Shown: piece after piece, positions 41,505 through 49,911 of the stretch
How the letters are laid out: every line of letters begins with the position of its first letter
Numbering within the stretch: position 1 is the stretch's first letter
From: an uncultured Acetatifactor sp.
Lineage (GTDB): Bacteria > Bacillota > Clostridia > Lachnospirales > Lachnospiraceae
Length of the DNA: 64,000 nucleotides
NCBI GenBank assembly: GCA_910586515.1
Contig: CAJUGL010000004.1
Coordinates: forward strand, 45,225 to 109,224
Reading direction: 5' to 3'
Program-made: the position numbers and the translations under genes
The notes under the pieces: model-generated
Seen by the model: only the letters and a program-made list of their open reading frames with translations
The model's database searches: none
What the model was told of the DNA's origin: nothing

Positions 41505-44153
41505 ATGCATAACAGATCAAACTACGGCGGACTTGACAGATTTCGGATCCTGGCCGCCCTGCTTGTGGCTGCCATCCACACCTCCCCCCTGGCCTCCATA
41601 AGTGAAGGGGCGGACTTTTTTCTGACAAGAATACTCGGCCGAATTGCCGTACCTTTTTTCTTTATGGTGACGGGGCAGTTTATTGCCGCCGGCCTGTTAA
41701 AGCCCTCCGTCAAAAAAATTGCGAGATATCATAAGTTTTTGCAGAAAACCGTTTTTCTCTACCTGGGTTGTATTCTTCTGTACCTGCCTGTAGGTATTTA
41801 CGCGGGGCACTATCAGGACATCGGTATATCCTCTGCGCTGCGTTTAGTCCTGTTCGACGGCCCCTTTTACCACTTATGGTATTTCCCCGCATGCATAACG
41901 GGTATATTGCTGGTACGCCTGATGAGCCGTTTCCTGCATCTTCGGGCCATGACGGCGCTGTCGGCCTGTTTATACATAATCGGTCTGATGGGAGACAGTT
42001 ATTTCGGCCTGACTGTCAGAGTGCCTTTCCTCAACGCAGTATACGAATTTTTATTCGGGATTTTTTCCTACACCCGCAACGGCCTGTTTTTGGCCCCTGT
42101 TTTCCTGGTCCTGGGCATGTGGATGGTTCCTGATGAAAGAGAGATTCCGGAAGAAGGCGATTCTCCTGTTGTACAACGGCGGTTTTCCCTTTCGCCTCTG
42201 ACGATATGGGTTGGATTCCTGCTCTCTTTTGCCGCAATGACAGCTGAGGCCTTCATCCTGCGGCGCTTTGAACTGCAGCGCCACGACAGCATGTACATCG
42301 CCCTGGTTCCCGCCATGTTTTTCCTGTACAGGGGACTGATGAGCCTTCAGGCCCAGTCTTCCGCTTTCCTTCGAAACACTGCCATGTGGATTTATATCCT
42401 CCATCCTGCCGCAATCGTCGCCGTCCGGGGCATTGCCAGACCGCTCCGCCTGACCGAACTCCTGGTGGAAAATAATCTGGCGCATTACCTGGCCGTAGCC
42501 GCGCTCTCCTGCGGAATGAGTCTTTTCCTGGCCTGTGTACAGAAGCGCCTCGGCCCTGTGCGCCTGCTCTCCCGCAGGCGAAAGAAAGCGTCCGCCAAAA
42601 TCGCCCCGGGACAGGAACTCCTCTCTCCGGAAGATTCTCAATGGGAACAGGAATGGCAGGAGAACCAGCCTTCGGAAGATTCCCAATGGGAGCAGGAATG
42701 GCAGGAGAACGATTATCCGGAGGAAATTTACAATGAGCAGAGCATGGAAGAGCAGATCCCCGTTCCGGAGGAAACCCGGATCCTGGAGAAAATACCGGCT
42801 GCTCTTCTCCCAAATGCTTCTGCCCTAAAAGAGGAAGATCCTTTTGCCAGGAAAGATTTTCCGAAAGAACAAGCGGATAGCCAAACACAAATCAGTCATG
42901 AGGTTTCGAATATGCAGATTAATATGGAAAGTGAATCCGACTTTACACAAGAAAAAACCGACGCCTGCTCCCGCGCATGGATTGAGCTGGATATCGCTGC
43001 GCTGGAACAGAACGTGCAATATCTCCGTTCCCGCCTTCCCGGACGCTGCCGCCTGATGCCGGCGGTCAAGGCGGAGGCCTACGGCCACGGAGGCGTTTTC
43101 GTGTCCCAACAGCTGAATCGCCTCGGTGTGGACGCCTTCTGCGTTGCCTGCGCCGCAGAAGGCATCACCCTGCGCCAGGCGGGAATCCGGGGCGAGATCC
43201 TGATCCTGGGCTATACCGCCCCTGAGGACTTTCCTCTGTTGGAACGTTACCAGCTGACCCAAACCGTCATCGATTATCCCTATGCCCTGGAATTAAATCG
43301 ATTCGGCAGGCGCCTTCATGTACATATCGGCATTGACACCGGAATGCACCGTGTGGGCATCAGATGTGAAGATATAGAAGACATAGCGGCTGTGTATAAG
43401 ATGAAGAATCTGGCTGTGGACGGTATTTTTACCCATCTGTGCGCCAGCGATTCCCCCCATCCCGACCACAGACGCTTTACCCAAAGCCAGATCCGCGCCT
43501 TTTATGACGTGATCGACATTCTGCGTGAACAGGGACGCTCCTGCCGGGGAATGCACATTCTGGCAAGCTATGGCATACTGAACCTGCTGCAGGACAAAAC
43601 CAAACCCGGAGGGTCCCCTGCCCCCGAGGAAAACCGCTGTGATTCCGACATCGCCAGGCTGGCCGGAGATTATGTCCGTCCCGGCATTGTGCTGTTCGGC
43701 GTTCTCAGCACCCAGACCGATTTCAATGTATGGAAAGACGTCCTGCGCCCTGTACTGTCTCTGAAGACCAGAATCGCTTCCGTCCGTCCGCTTCACGCAG
43801 GCGAGTCTGTGGGCTACGGCATCACTTATACCGCCAGACAGGACATGCGGATTGCCACCCTGTGTATCGGCTACGGAGACGGCCTGCCCAGAGCGCTTTC
43901 CAACGGGAACGGAAGCGTTCTCATCAACGGCTCCCCGGCTCCTGTGATCGGCAGGATTTGCATGGACCAGACCATTGTAGACATTACCGGAATCCCCGAT
44001 GTACAGAGCGGCGACACAGCTGTCATTATCGGCGTTTCCGGAGACCGGGAGATTACCGCAGGCCAGGTCGCGGAACAATGCGGCACAATCAGCCACGAGA
44101 TACTCACCGGACTGGCGCCCAGACTGGAGAGGATAGTTATCAACCATTCGTAA
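41505..44153 (+). CDS. vanT: Membrane serine/alanine racemase, VanT type
   Basis: The 882 residues fuse an acyltransferase-3-like membrane domain (about 1-355, ten helices) through a long charged linker (about 365-486) to a PLP racemase (about 487-882). The PLP lysine is in AVKAEAYGHGG (K522). This is the VanT layout, which supplies D-serine to the VanG ligase. At the position where alanine racemases have Tyr and VanT has Asn, the motif reads GTISHEIL, with His864. The linker is longer than I know from VanT and has a 15-residue tandem repeat. Start: GGAGGAAAAAG before ATG; an earlier ATG overlaps vanG. Confidence 0.83.
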   Translation: MHNRSNYGGLDRFRILAALLVAAIHTSPLASISEGADFFLTRILGRIAVPFFFMVTGQFIAAGLLKPSVKKIARYHKFLQKTVFLYLGCILLYLPVGIYAGHYQDIGISSALRLVLFDGPFYHLWYFPACITGILLVRLMSRFLHLRAMTALSACLYIIGLMGDSYFGLTVRVPFLNAVYEFLFGIFSYTRNGLFLAPVFLVLGMWMVPDEREIPEEGDSPVVQRRFSLSPLTIWVGFLLSFAAMTAEAFILRRFELQRHDSMYIALVPAMFFLYRGLMSLQAQSSAFLRNTAMWIYILHPAAIVAVRGIARPLRLTELLVENNLAHYLAVAALSCGMSLFLACVQKRLGPVRLLSRRRKKASAKIAPGQELLSPEDSQWEQEWQENQPSEDSQWEQEWQENDYPEEIYNEQSMEEQIPVPEETRILEKIPAALLPNASALKEEDPFARKDFPKEQADSQTQISHEVSNMQINMESESDFTQEKTDACSRAWIELDIAALEQNVQYLRSRLPGRCRLMPAVKAEAYGHGGVFVSQQLNRLGVDAFCVACAAEGITLRQAGIRGEILILGYTAPEDFPLLERYQLTQTVIDYPYALELNRFGRRLHVHIGIDTGMHRVGIRCEDIEDIAAVYKMKNLAVDGIFTHLCASDSPHPDHRRFTQSQIRAFYDVIDILREQGRSCRGMHILASYGILNLLQDKTKPGGSPAPEENRCDSDIARLAGDYVRPGIVLFGVLSTQTDFNVWKDVLRPVLSLKTRIASVRPLHAGESVGYGITYTARQDMRIATLCIGYGDGLPRALSNGNGSVLINGSPAPVIGRICMDQTIVDITGIPDVQSGDTAVIIGVSGDREITAGQVAEQCGTISHEILTGLAPRLERIVINHS
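42627..42716. repeat. In-frame 45-bp tandem repeat in the racemase linker
   Basis: Units 42627-42671 and 42672-42716 differ at a few bases and encode two copies of EDSQWEQEWQEN. They lie between the membrane and racemase domains, and the 45-bp period keeps the frame. Confidence 0.88.
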
Positions 44154-44216
44154 TCGTTCGGCCAGGGTACGAAAGCCTTATCCGAAATAATTTACTTATA
44201 GAATAGCAAAAAGTGG

Positions 44217-44262
44217 TTGACAAATACCCAAAAATCATTATACTAATATTAGTAATGATTAT
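44217..44262 (+). promoter_or_regulatory. Promoter and Fur/PerR-type box
   Basis: A -35 TTGACA (44217-44222) and -10 TATACT (44239-44244) are 16 bp apart. The perfect palindrome ACTAATATTAGT overlaps the -10, inside the longer AT-rich dyad ATCATTA...TAATGAT. This fits autorepression by the Fur/PerR-type protein encoded 20 bases on. Confidence 0.75.
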
Positions 44263-44281
44263 TATTTTAAAGGAGTAACGG

Positions 44282-44677
44282 ATGGCTGCAAGAAAATACA
44301 GCAGACAGCGGGAGTTGATCAAAAACTTCCTGTTATCCAGGAAAGATCACCCCAGTGCAGATATCGTCTATATGAACGTACGGAAGCAGCATCCCAATAT
44401 CAGCCTCGGCACCGTATACCGCAATCTGACCTTACTGGCAGAAGACGGAGAAATCCGCCGCTTAAACGTGGGGGACGGCATTGATCATTTCGATGCGGAC
44501 ACCTCGCCCCATTATCATTTTGTCTGCAGGCAATGCGGAAGTGTCATTGATTTGGAGATGGAAAGCATTGACGAGATAACAGACAGAGCGTCTGCTTCCT
44601 TCGACGGACAAATTGAGGGGCATGTAACTTACTTTTACGGCACCTGCTGCAGTTGTACTGCGCAATCTGCTCCCTGA
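44282..44677 (+). CDS. Fur family regulator, probably PerR type
   Basis: The 131 residues have a winged helix (ADIVYMNVRKQHPNISLGTV, YRNLTLLAEDGEI) and a dimer domain with metal-site histidines (DTSPHYHFVC). Two CxxC pairs (CRQC, CCSC) form the structural zinc site. Rubrerythrin and rubredoxin, classical PerR targets in anaerobes, follow directly, so a peroxide-sensing role is more likely than iron control. AAAGGAGTAACGG precedes the ATG. Confidence 0.88.
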   Translation: MAARKYSRQRELIKNFLLSRKDHPSADIVYMNVRKQHPNISLGTVYRNLTLLAEDGEIRRLNVGDGIDHFDADTSPHYHFVCRQCGSVIDLEMESIDEITDRASASFDGQIEGHVTYFYGTCCSCTAQSAP

Positions 44678-44719
44678 ACCCAGGTAATTCCAAATTTATA
44701 TAAAAAAGGAGACTAAATT

Positions 44720-45259
44720 ATGAAGTATGTATGTCAAGTATGCGGCTATGTACACGAAGGAGACGCAGCACCGGCTGAATGTCCTATCTGCCATGCGCCT
44801 GCCGAGAAATTCACCGTTCAGGCGGGAGAGAAGACTTGGGCTGCAGAGCATGTAGTAGGCGTTGCGCAGGGCGTTCCCGAGGACATTATCAAAGATCTGC
44901 GCGCCAATTTTGAGGGCGAGTGCTCTGAAGTAGGTATGTATCTGGCTATGGCCAGAGTTGCCCACAGAGAAGGCTATCCCGAGATCGGTCTGTACTGGGA
45001 GAAGGCTGCCTATGAAGAGGCTGAGCATGCTGCCAAGTTTGCAGAGCTGTTGGGCGAAGTTGTTACCGATTCCACCAAGAAGAATCTTGAGATGAGAGTT
45101 GATGCCGAGAACGGCGCTACCGCAGGCAAATTTGATCTGGCTAAGAGAGCCAAGGCCGCTAACCTGGACGCTATCCATGACACCGTTCATGAAATGGCAA
45201 GAGATGAGGCTAGGCACGGGAAGGCATTTGAAGGCCTGTTAAAGAGATACTTCAGCTAA
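44720..45259 (+). CDS. rbr: Reverse rubrerythrin (NADH peroxidase component)
   Basis: The 179 residues begin with a rubredoxin-like iron site (CQVCGYVHEGDAAPAECPIC, residues 5-24). A ferritin-like di-iron domain follows (ECSEVGMYLAMAR, YEEAEHAAKFAELLGE, DEARHGKAFEGLL). Domain order is the reverse of classic rubrerythrin. Such proteins reduce hydrogen peroxide and oxygen in clostridia, taking electrons through rubredoxin, whose gene is next. Codon use is that of a highly expressed gene. The last 30 bases are duplicated just downstream. Confidence 0.94.
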   Translation: MKYVCQVCGYVHEGDAAPAECPICHAPAEKFTVQAGEKTWAAEHVVGVAQGVPEDIIKDLRANFEGECSEVGMYLAMARVAHREGYPEIGLYWEKAAYEEAEHAAKFAELLGEVVTDSTKKNLEMRVDAENGATAGKFDLAKRAKAANLDAIHDTVHEMARDEARHGKAFEGLLKRYFS

Positions 45260-45303
45260 CGTAAATGCCTCGGCATTTGAAGGCCTGTTGAAGAGATACT
45301 TTC
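45223..45303. repeat. Duplicated 3' end of the rubrerythrin gene
   Basis: GGCATTTGAAGGCCTGTT and the following 14 bases at 45223-45254 recur at 45272-45304 with about two changes, offset 49. The second copy lies after the stop codon and is untranslated. It looks like a scar of recombination or slippage between related genes. Confidence 0.85.
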
Positions 45304-45337
45304 ATACAACTTAATTTTAGGAAGGAGACTGACTGTT

Positions 45338-45511
45338 ATGCAGAAATATTTTTGCAATCCCTGTGGATATACTTATGATCCTGAGAAAGGTGATCCTGAG
45401 CACGGCATTGCTCCCGGAACCAAGTTCGAGGATCTTCCCGATGACTGGTGCTGTCCTCTCTGCGGCGTAAACAAGAGCATGTTCCAGCCCTGCATCGATA
45501 ATTACAACTAA
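45338..45511 (+). CDS. Rubredoxin
   Basis: This 57-residue iron protein has both CxxC pairs (YFCNPCGYTYDPEKGD, then DWCCPLCGVNK) that bind a single iron. It is the electron donor for rubrerythrin-type peroxidases, and the rubrerythrin gene is just upstream on the same strand. GGAAGGAGACTGACTGTT precedes the ATG. Position 3 of the first site (N-P) is usual for clostridial forms. Confidence 0.93.
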   Translation: MQKYFCNPCGYTYDPEKGDPEHGIAPGTKFEDLPDDWCCPLCGVNKSMFQPCIDNYN

Positions 45512-45521
45512 TTAACGGCAA

Positions 45522-45568
45522 AAGGACTGCCTTTCCCTGCAATACCGGGGCAGACAGTCCTTATTTTT
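45522..45568 (+). terminator. Intrinsic terminator after rubredoxin
   Basis: AAGGACTG (45522-45529) pairs with CAGTCCTT (45555-45562), with inner CTGCC/GGCAG-type pairing, and ATTTTTG follows. It separates rubredoxin from the converging ATPase gene. Confidence 0.8.
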
Positions 45569-45591
45569 GTCCGATTTCTTACCTTTTTCTC

Positions 45592-46449
45592 TCACAGAAA
45601 CTCTCCCTCATGCTTCTTAAAGAAATCGAAATAGAGGCGGATTCCCGGAAGCTCAGTCCATCGCTTCACGTCCACCGTCTCCTCGTCCATATCATAGATT
45701 TTGGCCCCTTTCAGTGAAAGCAGAAAAGGGGAATGGGTGGAGATAATGAACTGACACCCGAAAAACCGCGCTGAATCTTCCAAAAATTTCTGCAGCTCCT
45801 GCTGCTTCACAGGGGAAAGGCTGTTTTCCGGCTCATCCAGCAGATACAGCCCATTCTCCTGTATTTTCTGGGAAAAATACAGAAACGCGCTCTCGCCGTT
45901 GGAATGCTCCCGGACATTGTCCATCAGGTTGTTTCTTACATATTTTGACTGTGTCTTTGTATGAGCCATATAACTCTTCTTCAGCCGCTCATAGTCGTCC
46001 AGAGACCTCATCTGAAAACGGGAATATTTATTCTCCAGATATTCCTCGAATAACGCTTCGCGCTTATTGTCGATCCCATCGTTCAGACATCTTAAATTCA
46101 GAACAAAGTCAAACACATCATCACTGGTGATAATCCGGCTCAGGTCGGGAATCGGTATCTGCGTTTCAAAACTGCACATTACCGTATAGTCCTCAAAAAA
46201 GTTCGATCTGTTATATACGCTTTCCCGTTTGATTTTTATCGTTTCTGCCACCACATTCAGCGCGGTAGTCTTGCCGGAGCCGTTGCCGCCATACAGAATC
46301 GTTATCGGCTCAAAATCCAGCATCCTCAGCCCGTGCTTTGACAAGGTCAGAAAAGGATAGACCGTGTCATAGCATGTCCTCTTGATGTTCATCAGAAAAC
46401 TGTACTCCTGTTCTATATCCGGAAAGGAAAAGTGAGACAAATAAATCAT
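45592..46449 (-). CDS. AAA family ATPase of the ABC/RecF-like type
   Basis: This 285-residue soluble ATPase has Walker A LYGGNGSGKTT (about residues 53-63), Walker B GLYLLDEPENSLSP and a following FIISTHSPFLL histidine motif. It lacks a membrane partner and a coiled coil. Such small ATPases occur in defence loci and as orphans; nothing adjacent is a nuclease. Its start overlaps the upstream 76-residue gene by four bases, so the two proteins are probably made together. Confidence 0.85.
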   Translation of the reverse strand: MIYLSHFSFPDIEQEYSFLMNIKRTCYDTVYPFLTLSKHGLRMLDFEPITILYGGNGSGKTTALNVVAETIKIKRESVYNRSNFFEDYTVMCSFETQIPIPDLSRIITSDDVFDFVLNLRCLNDGIDNKREALFEEYLENKYSRFQMRSLDDYERLKKSYMAHTKTQSKYVRNNLMDNVREHSNGESAFLYFSQKIQENGLYLLDEPENSLSPVKQQELQKFLEDSARFFGCQFIISTHSPFLLSLKGAKIYDMDEETVDVKRWTELPGIRLYFDFFKKHEGEFL

Positions 46450-46676
46450 TGGGTCAATCCTTTCAGTTCCTCCAGCAGCTCCAGATCCGACTGCATCACC
46501 TTCAGATTCGCAGTGACCGGGGCTTCTCCGGGCCTGGTGACCGTAATCTCAATCACCGTATCCTCCTCTATTTTCCTGGAAAATACATTTTTCAGAAAAG
46601 CCTCAAACTTGGGATGGTTTCTGCTGAACTGGCTCTTTGCGCTCATCAGCTTCATAATCGATGCGGCATTCATCAT
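46446..46676 (-). CDS. Small acidic/basic protein coupled to the ATPase gene
   Basis: The 76 residues have a basic helical half (IMKLMSAKSQFSRNHPKFEA) and a beta-like half (VIEITVTRPGEAPVTANLKV) ending in a leucine-rich acidic tail. No family is recognised. GGAGGTAAA stands before two adjacent ATG codons. The four-base overlap with the ATPase suggests a functional pair. Confidence 0.75.
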   Translation of the reverse strand: MMNAASIMKLMSAKSQFSRNHPKFEAFLKNVFSRKIEEDTVIEITVTRPGEAPVTANLKVMQSDLELLEELKGLTQ

Positions 46677-46808
46677 TTTACCTCCGTCTCTTTCTCTTTG
46701 CCGGGCCTGCGGCAGGCGCTTTGCCCCCGGTTACGGCCTCCCTTACAGTTTACAGGACACCGCGCCAAAAAGCAATTAAGATTTCAGGCCGGGCATGATT
46801 TTTAAAAA

Positions 46809-46837
46809 TTGACATTTCCGGGAGGCTATATTATCAT
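46809..46837 (+). promoter_or_regulatory. Promoter of luxS
   Basis: TTGACA (46809-46814) and TATCAT (46832-46837) have a 17-bp spacer, about 70 bases before the luxS start. No SAM-type riboswitch fold is evident in the leader. Confidence 0.75.
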
Positions 46838-46907
46838 AGTAATGCAGCACGAAAATATTCAAGATCAGTATCTCTATCTATAGAAAAACATGAAAGGAAC
46901 ACCTGCT

Positions 46908-47387
46908 ATGGAAAAAATCACAAGCTTTACCATAGACCACATCCGGCTGCAGCCCGGCGTCTATGTATCCCGCAGGGACAAAGTCGGCGCGGAGACTGTC
47001 ACCACCTTTGACCTGCGCATGACCAGTCCCAATGAAGAACCTGTCATGAACACCGCGGAGGTCCACACCATCGAGCACCTGGGCGCCACCTTTCTCCGCA
47101 ATGATCCCGCGTTTAAGGACAAAACCATCTACTTTGGGCCCATGGGATGCCGCACCGGTTTCTACCTGCTTCTGGCCGGGGACTACAGCTCCCGGGATAT
47201 CCTTCCCCTGGTGCAGAAAATGTACGAATTCATCCGAGATTATCAGGATGAGGTTCCCGGAGCATCACCCAAAGACTGCGGAAACTATCTGGATATGAAT
47301 CTGCCCATGGCAAATTTCCTGGCAAAGAGATATCTGGAACAGGTCCTGTACAAAATCGACGATTCCAGACTGAACTACCCTGCGTAA
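46908..47387 (+). CDS. luxS: S-ribosylhomocysteine lyase
   Basis: This 159-residue metalloenzyme splits S-ribosylhomocysteine into homocysteine and the AI-2 precursor DPD. The metal and catalytic residues are visible: HTIEHLGATFLRN (two histidines), the cysteine in GPMGCRTGFYLLL, and the C-terminal CGNYLDMNL segment. The start is MEKITSF; six codons upstream lack a better site. The gene for the preceding enzyme in the pathway follows 87 bases on. Confidence 0.96.
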   Translation: MEKITSFTIDHIRLQPGVYVSRRDKVGAETVTTFDLRMTSPNEEPVMNTAEVHTIEHLGATFLRNDPAFKDKTIYFGPMGCRTGFYLLLAGDYSSRDILPLVQKMYEFIRDYQDEVPGASPKDCGNYLDMNLPMANFLAKRYLEQVLYKIDDSRLNYPA

Positions 47388-47474
47388 CACCGCTGTGCAT
47401 CAAGTAGGGAAGATTTTATCCCTAAAAAACGCCGCGGGACAGCCTGTCTGCCGCCGCGCAGAAACGAGGAAAAA

Positions 47475-48179
47475 ATGATCAAAATAGGCATTATCGGCGC
47501 AATGGAACTGGAAGTAGAAGCCCTGCAAAAAGAAATGGCCCTGGAAGGGGTAATTAAGAAAGCAGGCATGGATTTTTTTGAAGGCGCTCTTGACGGCGTC
47601 CCTGTGGTAATCGTCCGCTGCGGGATCGGAAAAGTAAACGCCGCGCTGTGCGTCCAGATTCTTGCGGATGAATTCCGGGTAAGCCATGTCGTCAACACCG
47701 GCGTCGCCGGTTCTCTGAACGCGCAGCTGGATATCGGTGACATCCTGATCTCCAGGGATGCTCTGTACCACGATATGGACGCAGCTGTTTTCGGCTATCA
47801 ACCCGGTGAGGTGCCCCAGATGGGCTTTCGGGAATTCAAGGCTGACGAAAAAATGATGAATCTGGCAAAAGAAGCCTGCGAAAAAGCAAATCCTGACATT
47901 CATGTCATGTACGGTCGGGTGGTCAGCGGTGATCAGTTTATTTCCAGCAAAGAAATTAAAGAACGGCTGATCTCAGAATTCCATGGTGACTGCGCGGAGA
48001 TGGAGGGCGCTGCCATCGCTCACGGCGCTTACTTAAACGGCCTTCCCTTCGTCATCATCCGGGCCATCTCAGACAAAGCCGATGACAGCGCAGAGATGGA
48101 TTACCCAACCTTTGAAGGGGCTGCGGCAAAGCATTCCGCCGCTCTGGTAAAAGAAATGATAAAAGGAATCCTGCCCTAG
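47475..48179 (+). CDS. mtnN: 5'-methylthioadenosine/S-adenosylhomocysteine nucleosidase
   Basis: This is a 234-residue nucleosidase (Pfs). It removes adenine from S-adenosylhomocysteine and methylthioadenosine, producing the LuxS substrate. GIIGAMELEVEAL opens the protein, VNTGVAGSL and the catalytic glutamate region CAEMEGAAIAH follow, then AISDKADDSAEMDY with the catalytic aspartate. Together with luxS it forms the activated methyl cycle. Its stop codon lies within a terminator. Confidence 0.96.
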   Translation: MIKIGIIGAMELEVEALQKEMALEGVIKKAGMDFFEGALDGVPVVIVRCGIGKVNAALCVQILADEFRVSHVVNTGVAGSLNAQLDIGDILISRDALYHDMDAAVFGYQPGEVPQMGFREFKADEKMMNLAKEACEKANPDIHVMYGRVVSGDQFISSKEIKERLISEFHGDCAEMEGAAIAHGAYLNGLPFVIIRAISDKADDSAEMDYPTFEGAAAKHSAALVKEMIKGILP

Positions 48180-48194
48180 GCAGAATTCCTTTTT
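48165..48194 (+). terminator. Intrinsic terminator overlapping the mtnN stop
   Basis: GGAATCCTGCC and GGCAGAATTCC pair at ten of eleven positions around a three-base loop that contains part of the TAG stop. Five T follow. Confidence 0.85.
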
Positions 48195-48206
48195 CTGTTC
48201 AGACCA

Positions 48207-48647
48207 TCAGGCCTCCCCCGCAGGGTTCGCCTTTTTCTTGAAGACAAACAGCTTACTGATCAGATAGTTTCCGATCATAACCAGAACGGATACGAATACC
48301 TTCGAAAAAGCCTCGTTAATGGAGAGCAGATTCACCATGAGGACCATCATCACTGCGTCCAGAGCCCAGGTAGAAACCCTTCCGCCCGAAAACTGCAGAA
48401 ACTCTTTCATCACGTCAGGCTCCTTGCTTTTGAACACATATTTACGGTTCATCACATAGCCGAATACTACACCCACTACCCAACTGATTACGCTTAACGC
48501 CACATTCTGCCACACCACTCCGGCGTCCAGCACGGTGTAGGCGCACAAAAACCATGCCGCCCAGGATACCAGTGTATTCAGCACTCCCACGATCAGATAA
48601 GCGATAATTTCTTCATATTTTACACAAAGCTCTTTCCATCTTTCCAT
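48207..48647 (-). CDS. GtrA family membrane protein
   Basis: The protein has 146 residues with four membrane helices. The GtrA features are IIAYLIVGVLNTLVSW, GVVFGYVMNRKYVFKS and a matching C-terminal FVFKKK. GtrA-like proteins are thought to help move lipid-linked sugars across the membrane during polysaccharide or teichoic acid decoration. I start at MERWKELC behind GGAGGAAACCCATA; starts 9 and 31 codons upstream are possible. Confidence 0.88.
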   Translation of the reverse strand: MERWKELCVKYEEIIAYLIVGVLNTLVSWAAWFLCAYTVLDAGVVWQNVALSVISWVVGVVFGYVMNRKYVFKSKEPDVMKEFLQFSGGRVSTWALDAVMMVLMVNLLSINEAFSKVFVSVLVMIGNYLISKLFVFKKKANPAGEA

Positions 48648-48779
48648 TATGGGTTTCCTCCGGTTGTTTTCCATGGCGCGCAGAATTCCTCCCTGCCGCC
48701 GGCCATATTTCGTTTGTGTTTTCCGCCCCTGCGCCTTCATTCGCCGGGCGCTGCATGATTATGCCAAATGTTCGGCTCC

Positions 48780-49742
48780 TTACGGATTTACTACGTTCCG
48801 CTCCTCTCCCCTGAGAAACGCCCCGATGTTCAGGCAGGTCTCCTCCACACAGCGTTTTCTTGCCTCCACGCTGGCCCAGGCCAGATGAGGGGTGATAATC
48901 AGCCGGCTGCTGTCCTGAAAACGGCTCAGCGGATTCTCCGGTTCCATAGGCTCCTTCTCCAGCACGTCAAGACCTGCCGCTGCAATTTCTCCCGCTTCCA
49001 GCGCCTCCCACAGATCCGCATTGTTTACCACCGGCCCCCTGGCCACATTAATCAGTACCGCAGACCTTTTCATCCTGCTCAACGCATCCCTGTCAATAAA
49101 ATTCCGGCTCAGTTCACTGAGCGGACAATGGAGGGACAGAAAATCACTCTCTGAAAGCAGTGTCTCCTTCTCCACCTGGGGATATTCTCTGCAGCTGCTC
49201 TTTCCTGTGATGGAATAAAATACCACCCGGCACCCCAGAGCCTGAGCAATCTTTGCCACTCTTCTGCCAATATTGCCCATGCCCACAATGCCCCATGTCT
49301 TCCCCTCCAGTTCATAAAAAGGAAGATCAAAATCGGAAAACCTTGCCTGGGCGCTGTACTGCCCGGATTTCACATAACGGTCATAGTGAAAAAGCTTCTG
49401 ACTCAATGCCAAAGCCAGAGTAAACGTATGCTGCGCCACCATTGCCGTACAATAGTCCCGCACATTGGCTACCTTTATTCCCCTTGCGGAACAGTACGCC
49501 AAATCACAATTATCGTATCCCGTGGCAAATTCACAGATCAGCTTAAGCCTGGAAGCATTTTTCAGCGTTTCCTCCCTCAGAGGCGATTTGTTGGCAATAA
49601 CGATATCTGCGTCTTTTACTCTCTCCTGTACTTCCTCTATAGTGACGGTATTGTCATATATGATAACTTCACCGAAAGCGTTCAGTGCCTCTACCGACAC
49701 ATCCGCCCCTACACTGCTTCTCTCTAATATAACTATCCTCAT
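48780..49742 (-). CDS. D-2-hydroxyacid dehydrogenase
   Basis: This 320-residue NAD-dependent enzyme has the dinucleotide motif GIVGMGNIGRRVAKIA, the catalytic arginine in INVARGPVVN, the glutamate in LDVLEKEP, and the histidine in ITPHLAWAS. The layout is that of glycerate/hydroxypyruvate or 2-ketoacid reductases. The C-terminal PHLAWAS in place of PHxAW-G is as in glycerate dehydrogenase. The exact substrate is unknown. Confidence 0.9.
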   Translation of the reverse strand: MRIVILERSSVGADVSVEALNAFGEVIIYDNTVTIEEVQERVKDADIVIANKSPLREETLKNASRLKLICEFATGYDNCDLAYCSARGIKVANVRDYCTAMVAQHTFTLALALSQKLFHYDRYVKSGQYSAQARFSDFDLPFYELEGKTWGIVGMGNIGRRVAKIAQALGCRVVFYSITGKSSCREYPQVEKETLLSESDFLSLHCPLSELSRNFIDRDALSRMKRSAVLINVARGPVVNNADLWEALEAGEIAAAGLDVLEKEPMEPENPLSRFQDSSRLIITPHLAWASVEARKRCVEETCLNIGAFLRGEERNVVNP

Positions 49743-49911
49743 GGCCTTACCAACGCCTTTCTCCTCATGTGCTTTTTATCCGCTAACAGACATTTTATCC
49801 GCTAAATTCCTTCCTGTCAACAGGAAATCCTGCTCTTTTTCCGCAGGCTTTTATTACCTGGTTACCCGTATTGTCCTGACCCGGATTGGGCGGAAGCTTC
49901 CCAACCGTTCC

